Assembly: GCF_003426775.1 (NCBI RefSeq)
Contig: NZ_QJUG01000015.1
Span: forward strand, 1 to 60,110
Length of the DNA stretch: 60,110 bases
Source of the DNA: Allorhizocola rhizosphaerae
Lineage (GTDB): Bacteria > Actinomycetota > Actinomycetes > Mycobacteriales > Micromonosporaceae
Reading direction: 5' to 3'
Made by a program: the position numbers and the translations under genes. This document shows, piece after piece, positions 25,006 through 33,273 of the stretch. How positions within the stretch are numbered: the first letter of the stretch is position 1; the number at the start of each line of letters is the position of its first letter. The notes under the pieces are model-generated. The model was given only the letters and a program-made list of their open reading frames with translations. It was not told where the DNA came from and ran no database searches.

Positions 25006-25040
25006 CGGCGCTTCCCTATGTTTCGGCGCTTCCCTATGTT
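25006..25040. repeat. Direct repeat, 17 bp x 2
   Basis: CGGCGCTTCCCTATGTT occurs at 25006-25022 and again at 25024-25040, an 18-base period. It lies just upstream of the 77-residue gene on the minus strand and could act as paired protein-binding sites for that promoter. Confidence 0.7.
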
Positions 25041-25239
25041 CGGCCCCAACGCGCTTGGCCGCCGCCCAGCGCCTCACCGGCATCGCGCTTGATCGACCGG
25101 TTGAGCGTCCGCCGACATGCCCTGCGTGAACGGCGGGAGTCGATTACCAGAAACCAGGCCACGGTCGGCCGTCTGTCAACGGGGGCGTCACGGTCGTCGG
25201 TCGGTCGAAGGGAGGCACCCCGTCGGTGGGCTCATCGCA

Positions 25240-25283
25240 GCGCTACATCTCTGCACCGGCTACTCGGAGCAGAGACGTAGCGC
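25240..25283. repeat. Dispersed intergenic hairpin, copy E
   Basis: GCGCTACATCTCTGCACC, loop GGCTACTC, and a right arm that pairs with two mismatches. It is the last copy seen; none is found from 25.3 kb to the end of the window. Confidence 0.8.
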
Positions 25284-25293
25284 GCGAAAGTGC

Positions 25294-25440
25294 CTGATGG
25301 CAGGGTCGATGGGGCCAAGGCGGGCCCCGTGGGCGCTGGGCCGATGAGGCAGGGCCAGGCCTCGTGGGTGCCGGGCCGATGAGGCAGGGCCAACCCCTGT
25401 AGGCGGCGCCGATGAGGCAAGGGTCGGCCCCGTGAGCAGG
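25294..25440. repeat. Degenerate tandem repeat, about 35-bp unit
   Basis: The phrase GCCGATGAGGCAGGGCCA returns at about 25339, 25375 and, altered, 25408. A weaker copy lies before these. The repeat fills the space between the hairpin and the LacI promoter. It has no coding pattern. Confidence 0.6.
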
Positions 25441-25540
25441 GGGCGATTGCGGTGCGGGCGAGCGGGCAGGTCGGTGGTTGCGGGCGTACGGCGTCTGAGA
25501 GGATCGGAGGCTCCAGCCGCCGAGCCAGGACAGGGAGTCG

Positions 25541-26545
25541 ATGGCGACCATCTACGATGTCGCGCAGCGGGCCAATGTCTCCGCCGCGACGGTGTCCCGC
25601 GTGGTCAACGGGCAGGCCAGCGTCGACGGCGCCCTGGCCGAGCGCGTGCGCCAGGCGATGCGAGAACTCGATTACCGGCCCAACGCCGTGGCGCGAAACC
25701 CGCGCCGGAGCCGCACAACGCTGTGGGCAGTGATCATTTCCGACATCGGCAACCCGTTCTTCACGTCGATGGTGCGCGGTGTCGAGGATGTGGCGCAGCG
25801 CAACGGCTATTCCGTGGTGCTGTGCAACAGCGACGAGGATCCCGCCAAGGAGGCCCGCTATGTGACCGCCGCGCTGGCCGAGCAGATGGCCGGGGTCATC
25901 ATCTCCCCCACCGGCGCACCGACTCACGTCAAGCGGCTCATGGAGTCCAACACGCCGGTGGTCGCAATCGACCGTGAGCTGAAGGGGACGACGGTCGACA
26001 CGGTGCTGGTCGACAACGAGCACGGCGCGGAGATCGCCACCGGTCATCTGCTGGATTCCGGCTACCGGAGCATCGCCTGCATCACCGGACCGCGCGAGGT
26101 TTCCACGGCCGTGCGCCGGCTCAAGGGGTACCAGAAAGCGTTAAAAGGTTTTGGAATCAAGGGTGACGAGGCGCTCATCCGCTACGCGGACTATCGCGAG
26201 GAGGGTGGTTATCGGGCCATGGCGAGCCTGCTCGACCGCGGGCCGATGCCCGACGCCGTGTTCGCGGCCAACAACCTGATGACCGTCGGCGCGGTGGAAT
26301 GCTTGGTGGACCGGGGCATCGAGATCCCGGCGGGGATGGGTGTGGTGGGCTTCGACGACATCCCGTGGGCGCATCTGGTGCGGCCCTCGCTGACCACCGT
26401 GGCTCAGCCGACCTATGAACTCGGCCGCACCGCCGCTCTCCTGCTCACGGAACGCATCTGCAAGCCGAGCCGTCCACCCTCGACGGTCACCTTGCCCACT
26501 CAACTGCACATCCGGGAAAGCTCGACGCGCCAAGGACTGCCGTGA
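25541..26545 (+). CDS. LacI-family transcriptional regulator
   Basis: This 334-residue protein has an N-terminal LacI HTH and hinge helix (TIYDVAQRANVSAATVSRVV and YRPNAVARNPRR), then a periplasmic-binding-protein-like domain (IISDIGNPFFTSMVRGVEDV, ACITGPREVSTAVRRLKGYQ, VVGFDDIPWAHLVRPSLTTV). Members bind sugars or nucleosides and act on palindromes containing a central CG. No sugar transporter or catabolic gene lies next to it, so the target is elsewhere, or is the secreted protein at 26661. The start ATG follows ACAGGGAG at a good distance. Confidence 0.88.
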   Translation: MATIYDVAQRANVSAATVSRVVNGQASVDGALAERVRQAMRELDYRPNAVARNPRRSRTTLWAVIISDIGNPFFTSMVRGVEDVAQRNGYSVVLCNSDEDPAKEARYVTAALAEQMAGVIISPTGAPTHVKRLMESNTPVVAIDRELKGTTVDTVLVDNEHGAEIATGHLLDSGYRSIACITGPREVSTAVRRLKGYQKALKGFGIKGDEALIRYADYREEGGYRAMASLLDRGPMPDAVFAANNLMTVGAVECLVDRGIEIPAGMGVVGFDDIPWAHLVRPSLTTVAQPTYELGRTAALLLTERICKPSRPPSTVTLPTQLHIRESSTRQGLP

Positions 26546-26660
26546 CGGTGTCACGTGCACAACCTCGTGCGCGGCCGTGAGTTGAGGCGCCGCTACTGAG
26601 GACTCGTGCCCCGTCCAGCACTCCGGTGAACAAGTTCAATGATCAATTGGTGATCGAACA

Positions 26661-28064
26661 ATGATGCGCGCCGTAAGCATGCTCTTTGTGCGCCGTTTCC
26701 TCATCACCTCCGTCGTGGCATGTGTCGTTGCCGGTGTGCTCGGCGGTCCGGCAAAGGCCGCGGCACCGCCGTCGACCACAGGCCAGCAGTGGGCCCTGTT
26801 GTCCGTGGCCAACGGGCTTTACGTGGCAGCGGAAATCAATGATGGCGGCAGCCACAACGGGATGCTGCGAGCCCGGTCGGCGTCGGTGGGCTCATGGGAG
26901 TCGTTTACCCTGCACACCGCCGACAAGGGTCAGACAGCCACGCTGCGGTCCGTCGCGAATGGACTGTACGTCGCCGCGGAGATCAACGATGCCGGTGCGG
27001 ACAAGGGCATGCTGCGCGCCCGTTCCGGCAACGCCGGCGGCTGGGAGCAGCTCACGCTGGTGCCGCAGGGATCGGGCCTATACGCGTTGCGGTCCAAGGC
27101 CAATGGACTCTACGTCACCACCGAGGTGAACCACACCGGCTCTTCCCAGGCAATGCTGCGGGCTCGTGCCTCCAGCGTCGGAACCTGGGAAAGATACCGG
27201 TTGGTGCCGCTTGGTGGCGCTTCGAATCCCCCGGGCGCTTCGCCGCCGGGCGCGAGGACCGTCTCGGTGATGTCGTGGAACGTCTGCTCCAACAACGGAG
27301 CCTGCCCGCTGTACCGGGCGACGGCCGCGACGATCGCGAGCCGGATCACCTCGTGGGCGACCCGGTCGTTCGCTCCCGATGCCCTCTTCCTTCAGGAGTT
27401 TTGCGAGAAGGACGCCAAACCGCTGGAGTATGCGCTGGAGTCGGCGACCGGCCGCGGCTGGGACGTGCGGTTCGCACCGATCCAGCACCTGCTCGCGGGC
27501 ACGTCCGTCAAAGCCCAGAAGATCTGCGTTGCCGACGTCAACGGGGTCGACCGCGGCTCGTATGGCGTGGCTCTCGCGGTGCCCGACGCGAACGTCTGGT
27601 ACACCTCACATCAGCTGACCTCGACTCCGGCCTACGAGCAGCGCACGGTGTTGTGCGCGACCGTCGAGTCATGGGCGGTGAACTTCTGCTCGACCCACTT
27701 CAGCGCGGGCGTGTCCTATGACGACCCCGACGGCACGTACCGGGTCCGGCAGGTGTCGGAGTTGTTGAGCGCCGTCGCCAAGCCGGGCTATCGGGCGGTC
27801 TTCGGTGGCGATCTCAACCTCACGCCGCCCGACAGCCCGTCCGGCCCGGTGCCCGACGCGCTGGCACCCGTGTATGCCGCGCACGAGGAGTGCGACCAGT
27901 CCGCCAACGGCGGCCTGCGCAAGGGCACGGCCACCGCGGGCAGCTTGAAGCTCGACTACATTTTCGGGCCGACGTCGGCGACCCACGTGTGCCGCGTGGC
28001 GACGGAAAACGGCGACTCCGACCACAAGCCGGTCTACGCCGCGATCACGCTCCCCGCTTCGTGA
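26661..28064 (+). CDS. Secreted fascin-like beta-trefoil and endonuclease/phosphatase protein
   Basis: This 467-residue protein has a signal peptide to about residue 33. Residues about 40-180 carry three repeats of the type LRSVANGLYVAAEINDAG, each followed by MLRARS, which is a fascin-like beta-trefoil. After a Pro/Gly linker (GASNPPGASPPGA), residues about 195-465 are an endonuclease/exonuclease/phosphatase domain. It shows MSWNVCSNN at the first strand, PDALFLQEFCE (metal-binding Glu), FGGDLNLTP (catalytic Asp/Asn) and GDSDHKPVYAAI (final Asp-His). The enzyme should cut nucleic acid or phosphoesters outside the cell, and the trefoil may bind a carbohydrate or surface. There are six or more Cys. 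It stands alone. Confidence 0.85.
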   Translation: MMRAVSMLFVRRFLITSVVACVVAGVLGGPAKAAAPPSTTGQQWALLSVANGLYVAAEINDGGSHNGMLRARSASVGSWESFTLHTADKGQTATLRSVANGLYVAAEINDAGADKGMLRARSGNAGGWEQLTLVPQGSGLYALRSKANGLYVTTEVNHTGSSQAMLRARASSVGTWERYRLVPLGGASNPPGASPPGARTVSVMSWNVCSNNGACPLYRATAATIASRITSWATRSFAPDALFLQEFCEKDAKPLEYALESATGRGWDVRFAPIQHLLAGTSVKAQKICVADVNGVDRGSYGVALAVPDANVWYTSHQLTSTPAYEQRTVLCATVESWAVNFCSTHFSAGVSYDDPDGTYRVRQVSELLSAVAKPGYRAVFGGDLNLTPPDSPSGPVPDALAPVYAAHEECDQSANGGLRKGTATAGSLKLDYIFGPTSATHVCRVATENGDSDHKPVYAAITLPAS

Positions 28065-28216
28065 GGTGGTAGCGGCGACAGCCTTCCGGCAATCGCCGCC
28101 GGCTCGTTCGAGGTCGGCAGCGCGGACGGGCGAGTGCTGCCGCCTGGCCGCCGCGAGTGCCGCAGTGGTGTCCGGCGCCGCCGCATTCACGCCTTTGACA
28201 GTTCGCAAAACACCCC

Positions 28217-29017
28217 TCATTCAGGCAGCTGGCAAGCCCGATAGCCGCCGGCGGGTGCTCCCGCGAGCGCAGCATCCTCATTCAGGATCTGGTAATACAG
28301 CCGGCGAAGTGCCGGGCTCGGCTCCAGGCCCATGTCCTCCATAAGGATCTTTTTCATGTCGATATAGACGGAGACCGCCTCCGCCCGGCGGCCGGCGCGA
28401 TACAAGGCGGTCATAAGTTGCCCGCACAGCGTCTCGCGCAGGGGATGGGCGCTGGCCAGGGCGAGCAGTTCGGGCAGTAACTCGGCATGCCTGCCACGAC
28501 GCAACTCGATGTCGATGAGCTCCTCCAACGCACGCAGGCGGCGTTCCTCCAGGCAGATCGCCTCGCCGGTCAAGGCGGTCGTGTGCCCCACGACGTCCGC
28601 CAGCGCCGGACCACGCCACACATCAAGGGCGCGTTGATAGAACTTGACCGCCTCAAGCGGATCGACCTCGGCTCGCTGTCGCGCCGAGGCGAGCAGCTGA
28701 TCGAAGCGGTCCACGTCGCGTTCCCCGGGAAGGGTCTTGAGCAGGTAGCCGCCGGGGCGGGTCTGCAGCAGATCATCGGGCACATCCGCGTCGAGCCGCC
28801 GCAGCCATTGGCGGAGCTGATAAATGTGCACGTGAAGGTTGTTGCTGGCGGCCGGTGGCCGGTCGGGCCAGATCGCCTCGACGAGGCGGTCGCTGAGCAC
28901 GGTTTGGTTGGCGAAAACCACCAGTGTCGCCAAGGCGATCCGTTGCCGCACCGACGTTACTGGAATCCGATTTTCATTTACCGCTATCTCCATCGGTCCA
29001 AGGACACAGAACAGCAT
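28217..29017 (-). CDS. SARP-family pathway activator
   Basis: This 266-residue protein has the two-domain Streptomyces antibiotic regulatory protein layout. It has an N-terminal winged helix of the OmpR type (PVTSVRQRIALATLVVFANQ, LRQWLRRLDADVPDDLLQTR, PGGYLLK) and a C-terminal bacterial transcriptional activator domain (residues about 95-245, with ALDVWRGPALADV and LIDIELRRGRHAELLPELLA). It has no NB-ARC or TPR extension. SARPs recruit RNA polymerase at heptamer direct repeats. Three such repeats with 11-bp spacing lie before the adenylation gene at 30165. I infer that it activates that cluster. Confidence 0.88.
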   Translation of the reverse strand: MLFCVLGPMEIAVNENRIPVTSVRQRIALATLVVFANQTVLSDRLVEAIWPDRPPAASNNLHVHIYQLRQWLRRLDADVPDDLLQTRPGGYLLKTLPGERDVDRFDQLLASARQRAEVDPLEAVKFYQRALDVWRGPALADVVGHTTALTGEAICLEERRLRALEELIDIELRRGRHAELLPELLALASAHPLRETLCGQLMTALYRAGRRAEAVSVYIDMKKILMEDMGLEPSPALRRLYYQILNEDAALAGAPAGGYRACQLPE

Positions 29018-29127
29018 GCTGTTTCCCCCGTGGAAACTGGTCGAGATCCCGCGGCAAGTTTCGGGCGTGAGCGGATAAGCTCATCACCATTCAATCATAC
29101 CTATCAATTCATGATTTCCATACCCCT

Positions 29128-30027
29128 CTATTGTTCGGCGTTTTCGCCTGAAATAAAGAGCTTGCCGGACGCGAAGACGGTGGCCGTGCCGGTGATGATT
29201 GGCGCGGTGTCCACCTCGACCCTGATTCGCGAGGGCCGTGCCATCGCGTGGCCCTGACCGACGACGACGAGCCGCCCGGCGGCTCCATGCCGATGCAGCA
29301 GGCAGGCCAACGGCCCGGCCGCGCTTCCTGTAGCCGGGTCCTCCGCGATGCCGGCTGTCGGGTTGAAAAACCGGGCATAGGCGTCGACGTCATTCCCGGC
29401 GGGATCGGTCGCGTACAGGTAAACCCCTTCGCCTTCGACCTCGCGCACCAGGCCGCGCAGCACGCCGGCATCGGGGCGGGCCTTGTCGACCGCCGCCCGG
29501 TCCCGGCATCCGACCAGTAGATGCGGCGCACCGGTATCCACGACCTGCGCCACGGGAAGCGCCGGCGCCGCCCCGAGCTCTTCGGCTCGCAACCCCAAAG
29601 CGCGAGCGAGCCGATCCGTGTCGGCCACCGTCTCACCGTACCGGACCTCCGCCTGCCGCATGGCGACCGTGACGCCGCCGTCCGCGCTCGTCACCGTCAC
29701 CGGCAGGACCCGGTCTCCGAGTTGCTGATACCACGTGCTGCCGCTGGCCGGCGCGCCGAGGCGATCGGTCGCGGCCAGCCACCACCAGGCCCCCAGCGCG
29801 TTGTGCCCGGCACCGAAGACCTCGACCCCGGCGGCGGTGAAGGAACGCAGCCGCCACGCGGCACCGGCCACGGTCGGGCGCATCAAGAAAGTGGTCTCCG
29901 ACTGGTTGAACTCCCCCGCGACCCGAGCCAGCACGCTGTCCGGTAAGGCGTCGGCGTCGGCGACAACCGCCAGCGGATTCCCCGTCAGCGGCCGGTCGGC
30001 AAAAACATCCACAAGAGCAAATTCCAT
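29128..30027 (-). CDS. PhzF-family isomerase/epimerase-like protein
   Basis: This 299-residue protein has the PhzF/diaminopimelate-epimerase-like fold. The start region is MEFALVDVFADRPLTGNPLA, the conserved catalytic-Glu region is EFNQSETTFLM (Glu near residue 45), and the second-domain motif is GIAEDPATGSAAGPLACLL. PhzF isomerises a dihydro-hydroxyanthranilate in phenazine synthesis, but most family members act on other amino-acid-like substrates. No other phenazine gene is present. Lying between the SARP gene and the adenylation gene, it may tailor the amino-acid product. It is divergent from the biosynthetic operon, with 137 bp between starts. Confidence 0.87.
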   Translation of the reverse strand: MEFALVDVFADRPLTGNPLAVVADADALPDSVLARVAGEFNQSETTFLMRPTVAGAAWRLRSFTAAGVEVFGAGHNALGAWWWLAATDRLGAPASGSTWYQQLGDRVLPVTVTSADGGVTVAMRQAEVRYGETVADTDRLARALGLRAEELGAAPALPVAQVVDTGAPHLLVGCRDRAAVDKARPDAGVLRGLVREVEGEGVYLYATDPAGNDVDAYARFFNPTAGIAEDPATGSAAGPLACLLHRHGAAGRLVVVGQGHAMARPSRIRVEVDTAPIITGTATVFASGKLFISGENAEQ

Positions 30028-30076
30028 CGCTCCACAGTAGACACACTCGCCACCGCAGCCCCGAATGACCGGGCGT

Positions 30077-30119
30077 TTCATCGACCTTTCATCGATCCTT
30101 CATGCCCCGTGGGAATGCT
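30077..30119 (+). promoter_or_regulatory. SARP-type direct repeats and -10 box
   Basis: TTCATCG (30077), TTCATCG (30088) and TTCATGC (30099) are spaced exactly 11 bases start to start. The third ends 8 bases before AATGCT (30114-30119), a possible -10 box. Heptamers with an 11-bp period and an 8-bp gap to -10 are the published layout of SARP binding sites. The adenylation gene starts at 30165. Confidence 0.65.
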
Positions 30120-30164
30120 GTGACGGGTTGAAACCGACTCAGTTGGATGGGAGGTCGTCACGCC

Positions 30165-31523
30165 GTGACTGCCCGGTCGCTTGCCGAGTGCATCCAGGAG
30201 CATGCAGTACGCGACCCGAGCGCGCCGGCCCTGGCCTGGCGCGAGCGCTACATCAGCTACGGTGAACTGACCGCGATGGCCCGCACCGAAGCAGCGGCAT
30301 ATGCCGACTCCGCGGTGTTCGTGCGGGCCGAGAAGGCGCCTCGAACCATCGCGCGGATCCTCGGCTGCCTGCTGCGGCGGCGCGCGGCGCTGCTCGCCCC
30401 GGATGACCAGAGCGCACCCGCACTCGGCGATCTCGTGACCGAGCTCGCCGCCCCGGAAACCGCGGGCATCGCCTTCATGCTGACCACCTCGGGATCGACC
30501 GGGAAACCGAAGGTCGTGCCGCTGCCCGCGGCCGCGGTGGATCGCTTCACCGACTGGGCGATCGCCACGTTCCAGATCGGCCCGCAGACGAGCGTGCTCA
30601 ACTACGCACCGCTCAACTTCGACCTGTGCCTGCTGGATGTCTGGGCGACGCTGAAGGCGGGCGGGTGCGTCGTGCTGGTGGACCCGCAACATGCCACACA
30701 ACCGGAGTACGTCGCCCGGCTGATCAACACACATCGGGTGGACGTCGTTCAGTCCGTGCCGATGCTCTACACCCTGCTCAACGACGCGGGATGCCACGGC
30801 AACTCCTCCGTGCGGCACGTCATGTTCACCGGTGACGTCATGCCCGGCCGGGTCCTCACCGCACTGCCGCGCATGTTCGACAACGCACGCTTTTACAACA
30901 TCTACGGCTGTACGGAAACCAACGACAGCTTCATGTACGAATTGGACGGTACCGAGTCCGGCCCCGTGCCCATCGGTTCGCCGCTGCCCGGTGTGCTCGC
31001 CCTCATCGCGGACGACCATGGGGATCTCACGTCCGGCGCCTCCCACGGCGAGCTGTGGGTGTCCACACCGTTCCAGGCCAACGGATACCTGCGCGGCGGC
31101 GAGCGGGACGACAGGTTCGTCCGCCACGACGGCCGGATCTTCTTCCGCAGCGGTGATCGGGTGACCCGGCGCGCCGACGGGATCTTCGCCCTCGACGGGC
31201 GCATCGACTTCCAGGTGAAGGTGCGCGGGGTACGGGTCAACCCGCAGGAGATCGAGGCCGTGATGGCCGCACACCCCGCCGTGGCCGAGGTCGCCGTGGT
31301 CGCCGTCCCCGATGACCTGGCGGGACACCGGTTGCTGGCCACCGTCCGACGCTACTCCGGCGCCGAGTTGACCGGTCTGAGCCTGCGCGAGCACTGCGCG
31401 ATGCGACTATCCCGGCCCGCCATTCCCAGTGTGGTCGTCGTCGCCGACGAGCCGTTGCCCCGGACCGCGACGGGCAAGATCGACCGCCAACTCCTCATCT
31501 CTAGGGGACGCAGTGAGTCCTGA
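30165..31523 (+). CDS. Free-standing amino-acid adenylation enzyme
   Basis: This 452-residue member of the ANL (AMP-forming) family is the length of a stand-alone NRPS adenylation domain. Core motifs are visible: A3 MLTTSGSTGKPKV (about 105-117), A5 NIYGCTETND (about 246), A7-like FRSGDRVTRR, A8 GRIDFQVKVRGVRVNPQEIE, and A10 TATGKIDRQ with the catalytic Lys near the end. It activates a carboxylic acid, most likely an amino acid, with ATP and loads it onto the carrier protein encoded next, whose start codon lies within its last codons. The GTG at 30165, preceded by GGGAGG, is used. The pocket residues were not aligned, so no substrate is named. It is the first gene of the SARP-box operon. Confidence 0.88.
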   Translation: MTARSLAECIQEHAVRDPSAPALAWRERYISYGELTAMARTEAAAYADSAVFVRAEKAPRTIARILGCLLRRRAALLAPDDQSAPALGDLVTELAAPETAGIAFMLTTSGSTGKPKVVPLPAAAVDRFTDWAIATFQIGPQTSVLNYAPLNFDLCLLDVWATLKAGGCVVLVDPQHATQPEYVARLINTHRVDVVQSVPMLYTLLNDAGCHGNSSVRHVMFTGDVMPGRVLTALPRMFDNARFYNIYGCTETNDSFMYELDGTESGPVPIGSPLPGVLALIADDHGDLTSGASHGELWVSTPFQANGYLRGGERDDRFVRHDGRIFFRSGDRVTRRADGIFALDGRIDFQVKVRGVRVNPQEIEAVMAAHPAVAEVAVVAVPDDLAGHRLLATVRRYSGAELTGLSLREHCAMRLSRPAIPSVVVVADEPLPRTATGKIDRQLLISRGRSES

Positions 31524-31758
31524 ACGCCAAGTCACCGAATACATCGTGCATCAGTTCCAGCCGGGCGTCACCGCCGACGAACTGGACGCCGATTACGACC
31601 TGCTGGCCAACGGCATCATCGACAGCCTCGGGCTGTTGCGCCTTGTCGACTGGCTGGACCGGACATTCGACATCGCGGTCGGGGAGGCCGACCTGGCCCC
31701 GTCGGACTTTCGCACGGTGGGCACCATCTGCAAGTTCATCAAAGAGAGGTCACGATGA
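31513..31758 (+). CDS. Peptidyl/acyl carrier protein
   Basis: This 81-residue carrier protein has the phosphopantetheine attachment site in ANGIIDSLGLL, with Ser38 as the modified residue. The four-helix pattern is complete (ITDELDADYDLL-type helix I, then LLRLVDWLDRTFDIAV and TVGTICKFIKER). It overlaps the adenylation gene by 11 bases and the ectoine-synthase-like gene by 4, so translation is coupled on both sides. The carrier should hold the activated amino acid while the dehydrogenase at 32131 acts. Confidence 0.88.
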   Translation: MSPERQVTEYIVHQFQPGVTADELDADYDLLANGIIDSLGLLRLVDWLDRTFDIAVGEADLAPSDFRTVGTICKFIKERSR

Positions 31759-32129
31759 TTGTTCGCCGACTTTCCGAGGTCAAAACCGTCGAGTGGGGCA
31801 ACGGCCTGAGCCGGCGATTCCTGCTTGAGGCTGACGGTATGGGATACACCATCACCGACACGATCGTGCGGGCCGGCACGAAGTCGGCTCTGCAATACCG
31901 GGCACACCTGGAAGCGTGCTATTGCATCGAGGGTCGTGGCGAGGTGATCGACTCCGAGAACAATTCCTATGTCATCGAGCCCGGGACGATGTATGCCCTC
32001 GATCAGCGCGACGCGCACTATCTGATCGCCGATCCGGATCAGGACCTGCGCCTGGTCTGCGTCTTCGCACCGGCCCTGCGCGGCGATGAACGCCACAACT
32101 TCGACAACGACGAGCACTCGCAATATTGA
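31755..32129 (+). CDS. Ectoine-synthase (EctC) homologue, cupin
   Basis: This 124-residue protein closely follows the EctC pattern: MIVRRLSEVKTVEW start, RRFLLEADGMGYTITDTIVR, HLEACYCIEGRGEVIDSENN, PGTMYALDQRDAHYLIA and LRLVCVFAPALRG. EctC is an iron-dependent cupin that closes N-acetyl-diaminobutyrate into ectoine by water loss; it can also cyclise glutamine. The ectA, ectB and ectD genes are absent here, and the gene overlaps a carrier-protein gene by an ATGA. I infer that it cyclises an amino acid of this pathway rather than making ectoine. That role would be new for the family or close to it. Confidence 0.87.
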   Translation: MIVRRLSEVKTVEWGNGLSRRFLLEADGMGYTITDTIVRAGTKSALQYRAHLEACYCIEGRGEVIDSENNSYVIEPGTMYALDQRDAHYLIADPDQDLRLVCVFAPALRGDERHNFDNDEHSQY

Positions 32130-32130
32130 T

Positions 32131-33273
32131 ATGCCCATCGAGTGGACCGAGGAGCAGCAGCGATGGCGGCGTGACATCGGTCGATGGTGCGACCAGTGGA
32201 ACGCCGGCCGGGAACTGCGGGAGCGCAACGGCACGTTCGGGGTGCCCGACTGGGATCTGGTCCGCCGCTCCAACGTGTTGCGCATGCCGTTCGACGCGGC
32301 CTGGGGCGGGCTCGGCCTGGACCTCTTGACCACGATGTTCGTGCTGGAGGGGCTCGGTACCGGATGCCACGACACCGGGCTGCTGTTCAGCGCGGTCACC
32401 CATGTGGTCAGCACGGGCATTCCGCTGCAGCGCTTCGGCTCCGCGGAACTGCGGCAGACACATTTGAAGAAGGTCTGTGAAGGCTCGGTCATCGGCGCGC
32501 ATGCGATCACCGAACCGACCGGTGGCTCGGACGCGACCAACATGCGGACCACCGCCGTACGCGAAAACGACTCATATGTCCTCAATGGACAGAAGTCGTT
32601 CATCACCAACGGTCCGGTCGCCGACCTGTTCGTGGTGTATGCGCGCACCGATACCGGGCCCGGACCGTTCGGCCTCAGCGCGTTCCTCGTGGAGCGGGAC
32701 ACGCCCGGGTTCACCGTCGGGCCCGCGCTGCCGAAGATGGGTCTGCTCAGCTCGCCCCTGTGCGAGCTGGAACTGCGCGATTGCCGCGTGCCGGCGGCAA
32801 ACCTGATCGGCCGGCCCGGTACGGGATTCCTGATCATTGACCACGTCATGACGTGGGAGATTCTGTGTTCCTTCATCGTCACCGTGGGACGGATGCAGCA
32901 ACGCTTGGACCGCTGCATCGCCCACGCGCGGGAACGAGTCCAGTTCGGACAGCCGATCGCGAGTTTTCAGTCGATCTCCCATCGCATCGTCGAGATGAAG
33001 ATCGGATTGGAGAATTCACGCCGCTGGCTCTACGAGACCGCCTATCGCTTCGGCCGGCACCACCGGGTGACCGAGGAGCTCGCCATCGCCAAGCTCATCG
33101 CCAGCGAAAGCAATCTGGCCTCGGCGCTTGCCGCGGTCCAGATCTTCGGTGGGCGAGGTTACCTGACGGAGTCGGGAGTGGAGGGTGAACTGCGGGACGC
33201 GGTGGCCGGCACCATCTATTCCGGAACCTCCGAGATACAGCGGGAACGCATAGCCAGAATGCTTGGATTGTGA
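32131..33273 (+). CDS. Acyl-CoA-dehydrogenase-like flavoprotein, likely aminoacyl-carrier oxidase
   Basis: This 380-residue flavoenzyme has the ACAD fold: HAITEPTGGSDATNM in the FAD-binding middle domain, then RERVQFGQPIASFQ, and QIFGGRGYLTESG near the end. The Glu of the usual medium-chain position is replaced (IYSGTSEIQR). A Glu at position 243 (MTWEILCSF) stands where isovaleryl-CoA dehydrogenase and the prolyl-carrier oxidases of pyrrole pathways keep their base. With an adenylation enzyme and carrier protein upstream, it should oxidise a carrier-bound amino acid. A single base separates it from the EctC-like gene. Confidence 0.86.
   Translation: MPIEWTEEQQRWRRDIGRWCDQWNAGRELRERNGTFGVPDWDLVRRSNVLRMPFDAAWGGLGLDLLTTMFVLEGLGTGCHDTGLLFSAVTHVVSTGIPLQRFGSAELRQTHLKKVCEGSVIGAHAITEPTGGSDATNMRTTAVRENDSYVLNGQKSFITNGPVADLFVVYARTDTGPGPFGLSAFLVERDTPGFTVGPALPKMGLLSSPLCELELRDCRVPAANLIGRPGTGFLIIDHVMTWEILCSFIVTVGRMQQRLDRCIAHARERVQFGQPIASFQSISHRIVEMKIGLENSRRWLYETAYRFGRHHRVTEELAIAKLIASESNLASALAAVQIFGGRGYLTESGVEGELRDAVAGTIYSGTSEIQRERIARMLGL

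Noticed and set aside
29128-30027. Phenazine biosynthesis cluster, because of PhzF
   Set aside because: No phzB, D, E or G homologue is present; PhzF-family proteins are widespread and act on other substrates.
31755-32129. Ectoine biosynthesis operon
   Set aside because: ectA, ectB and ectD are absent, and the gene is embedded between a carrier protein and a dehydrogenase.
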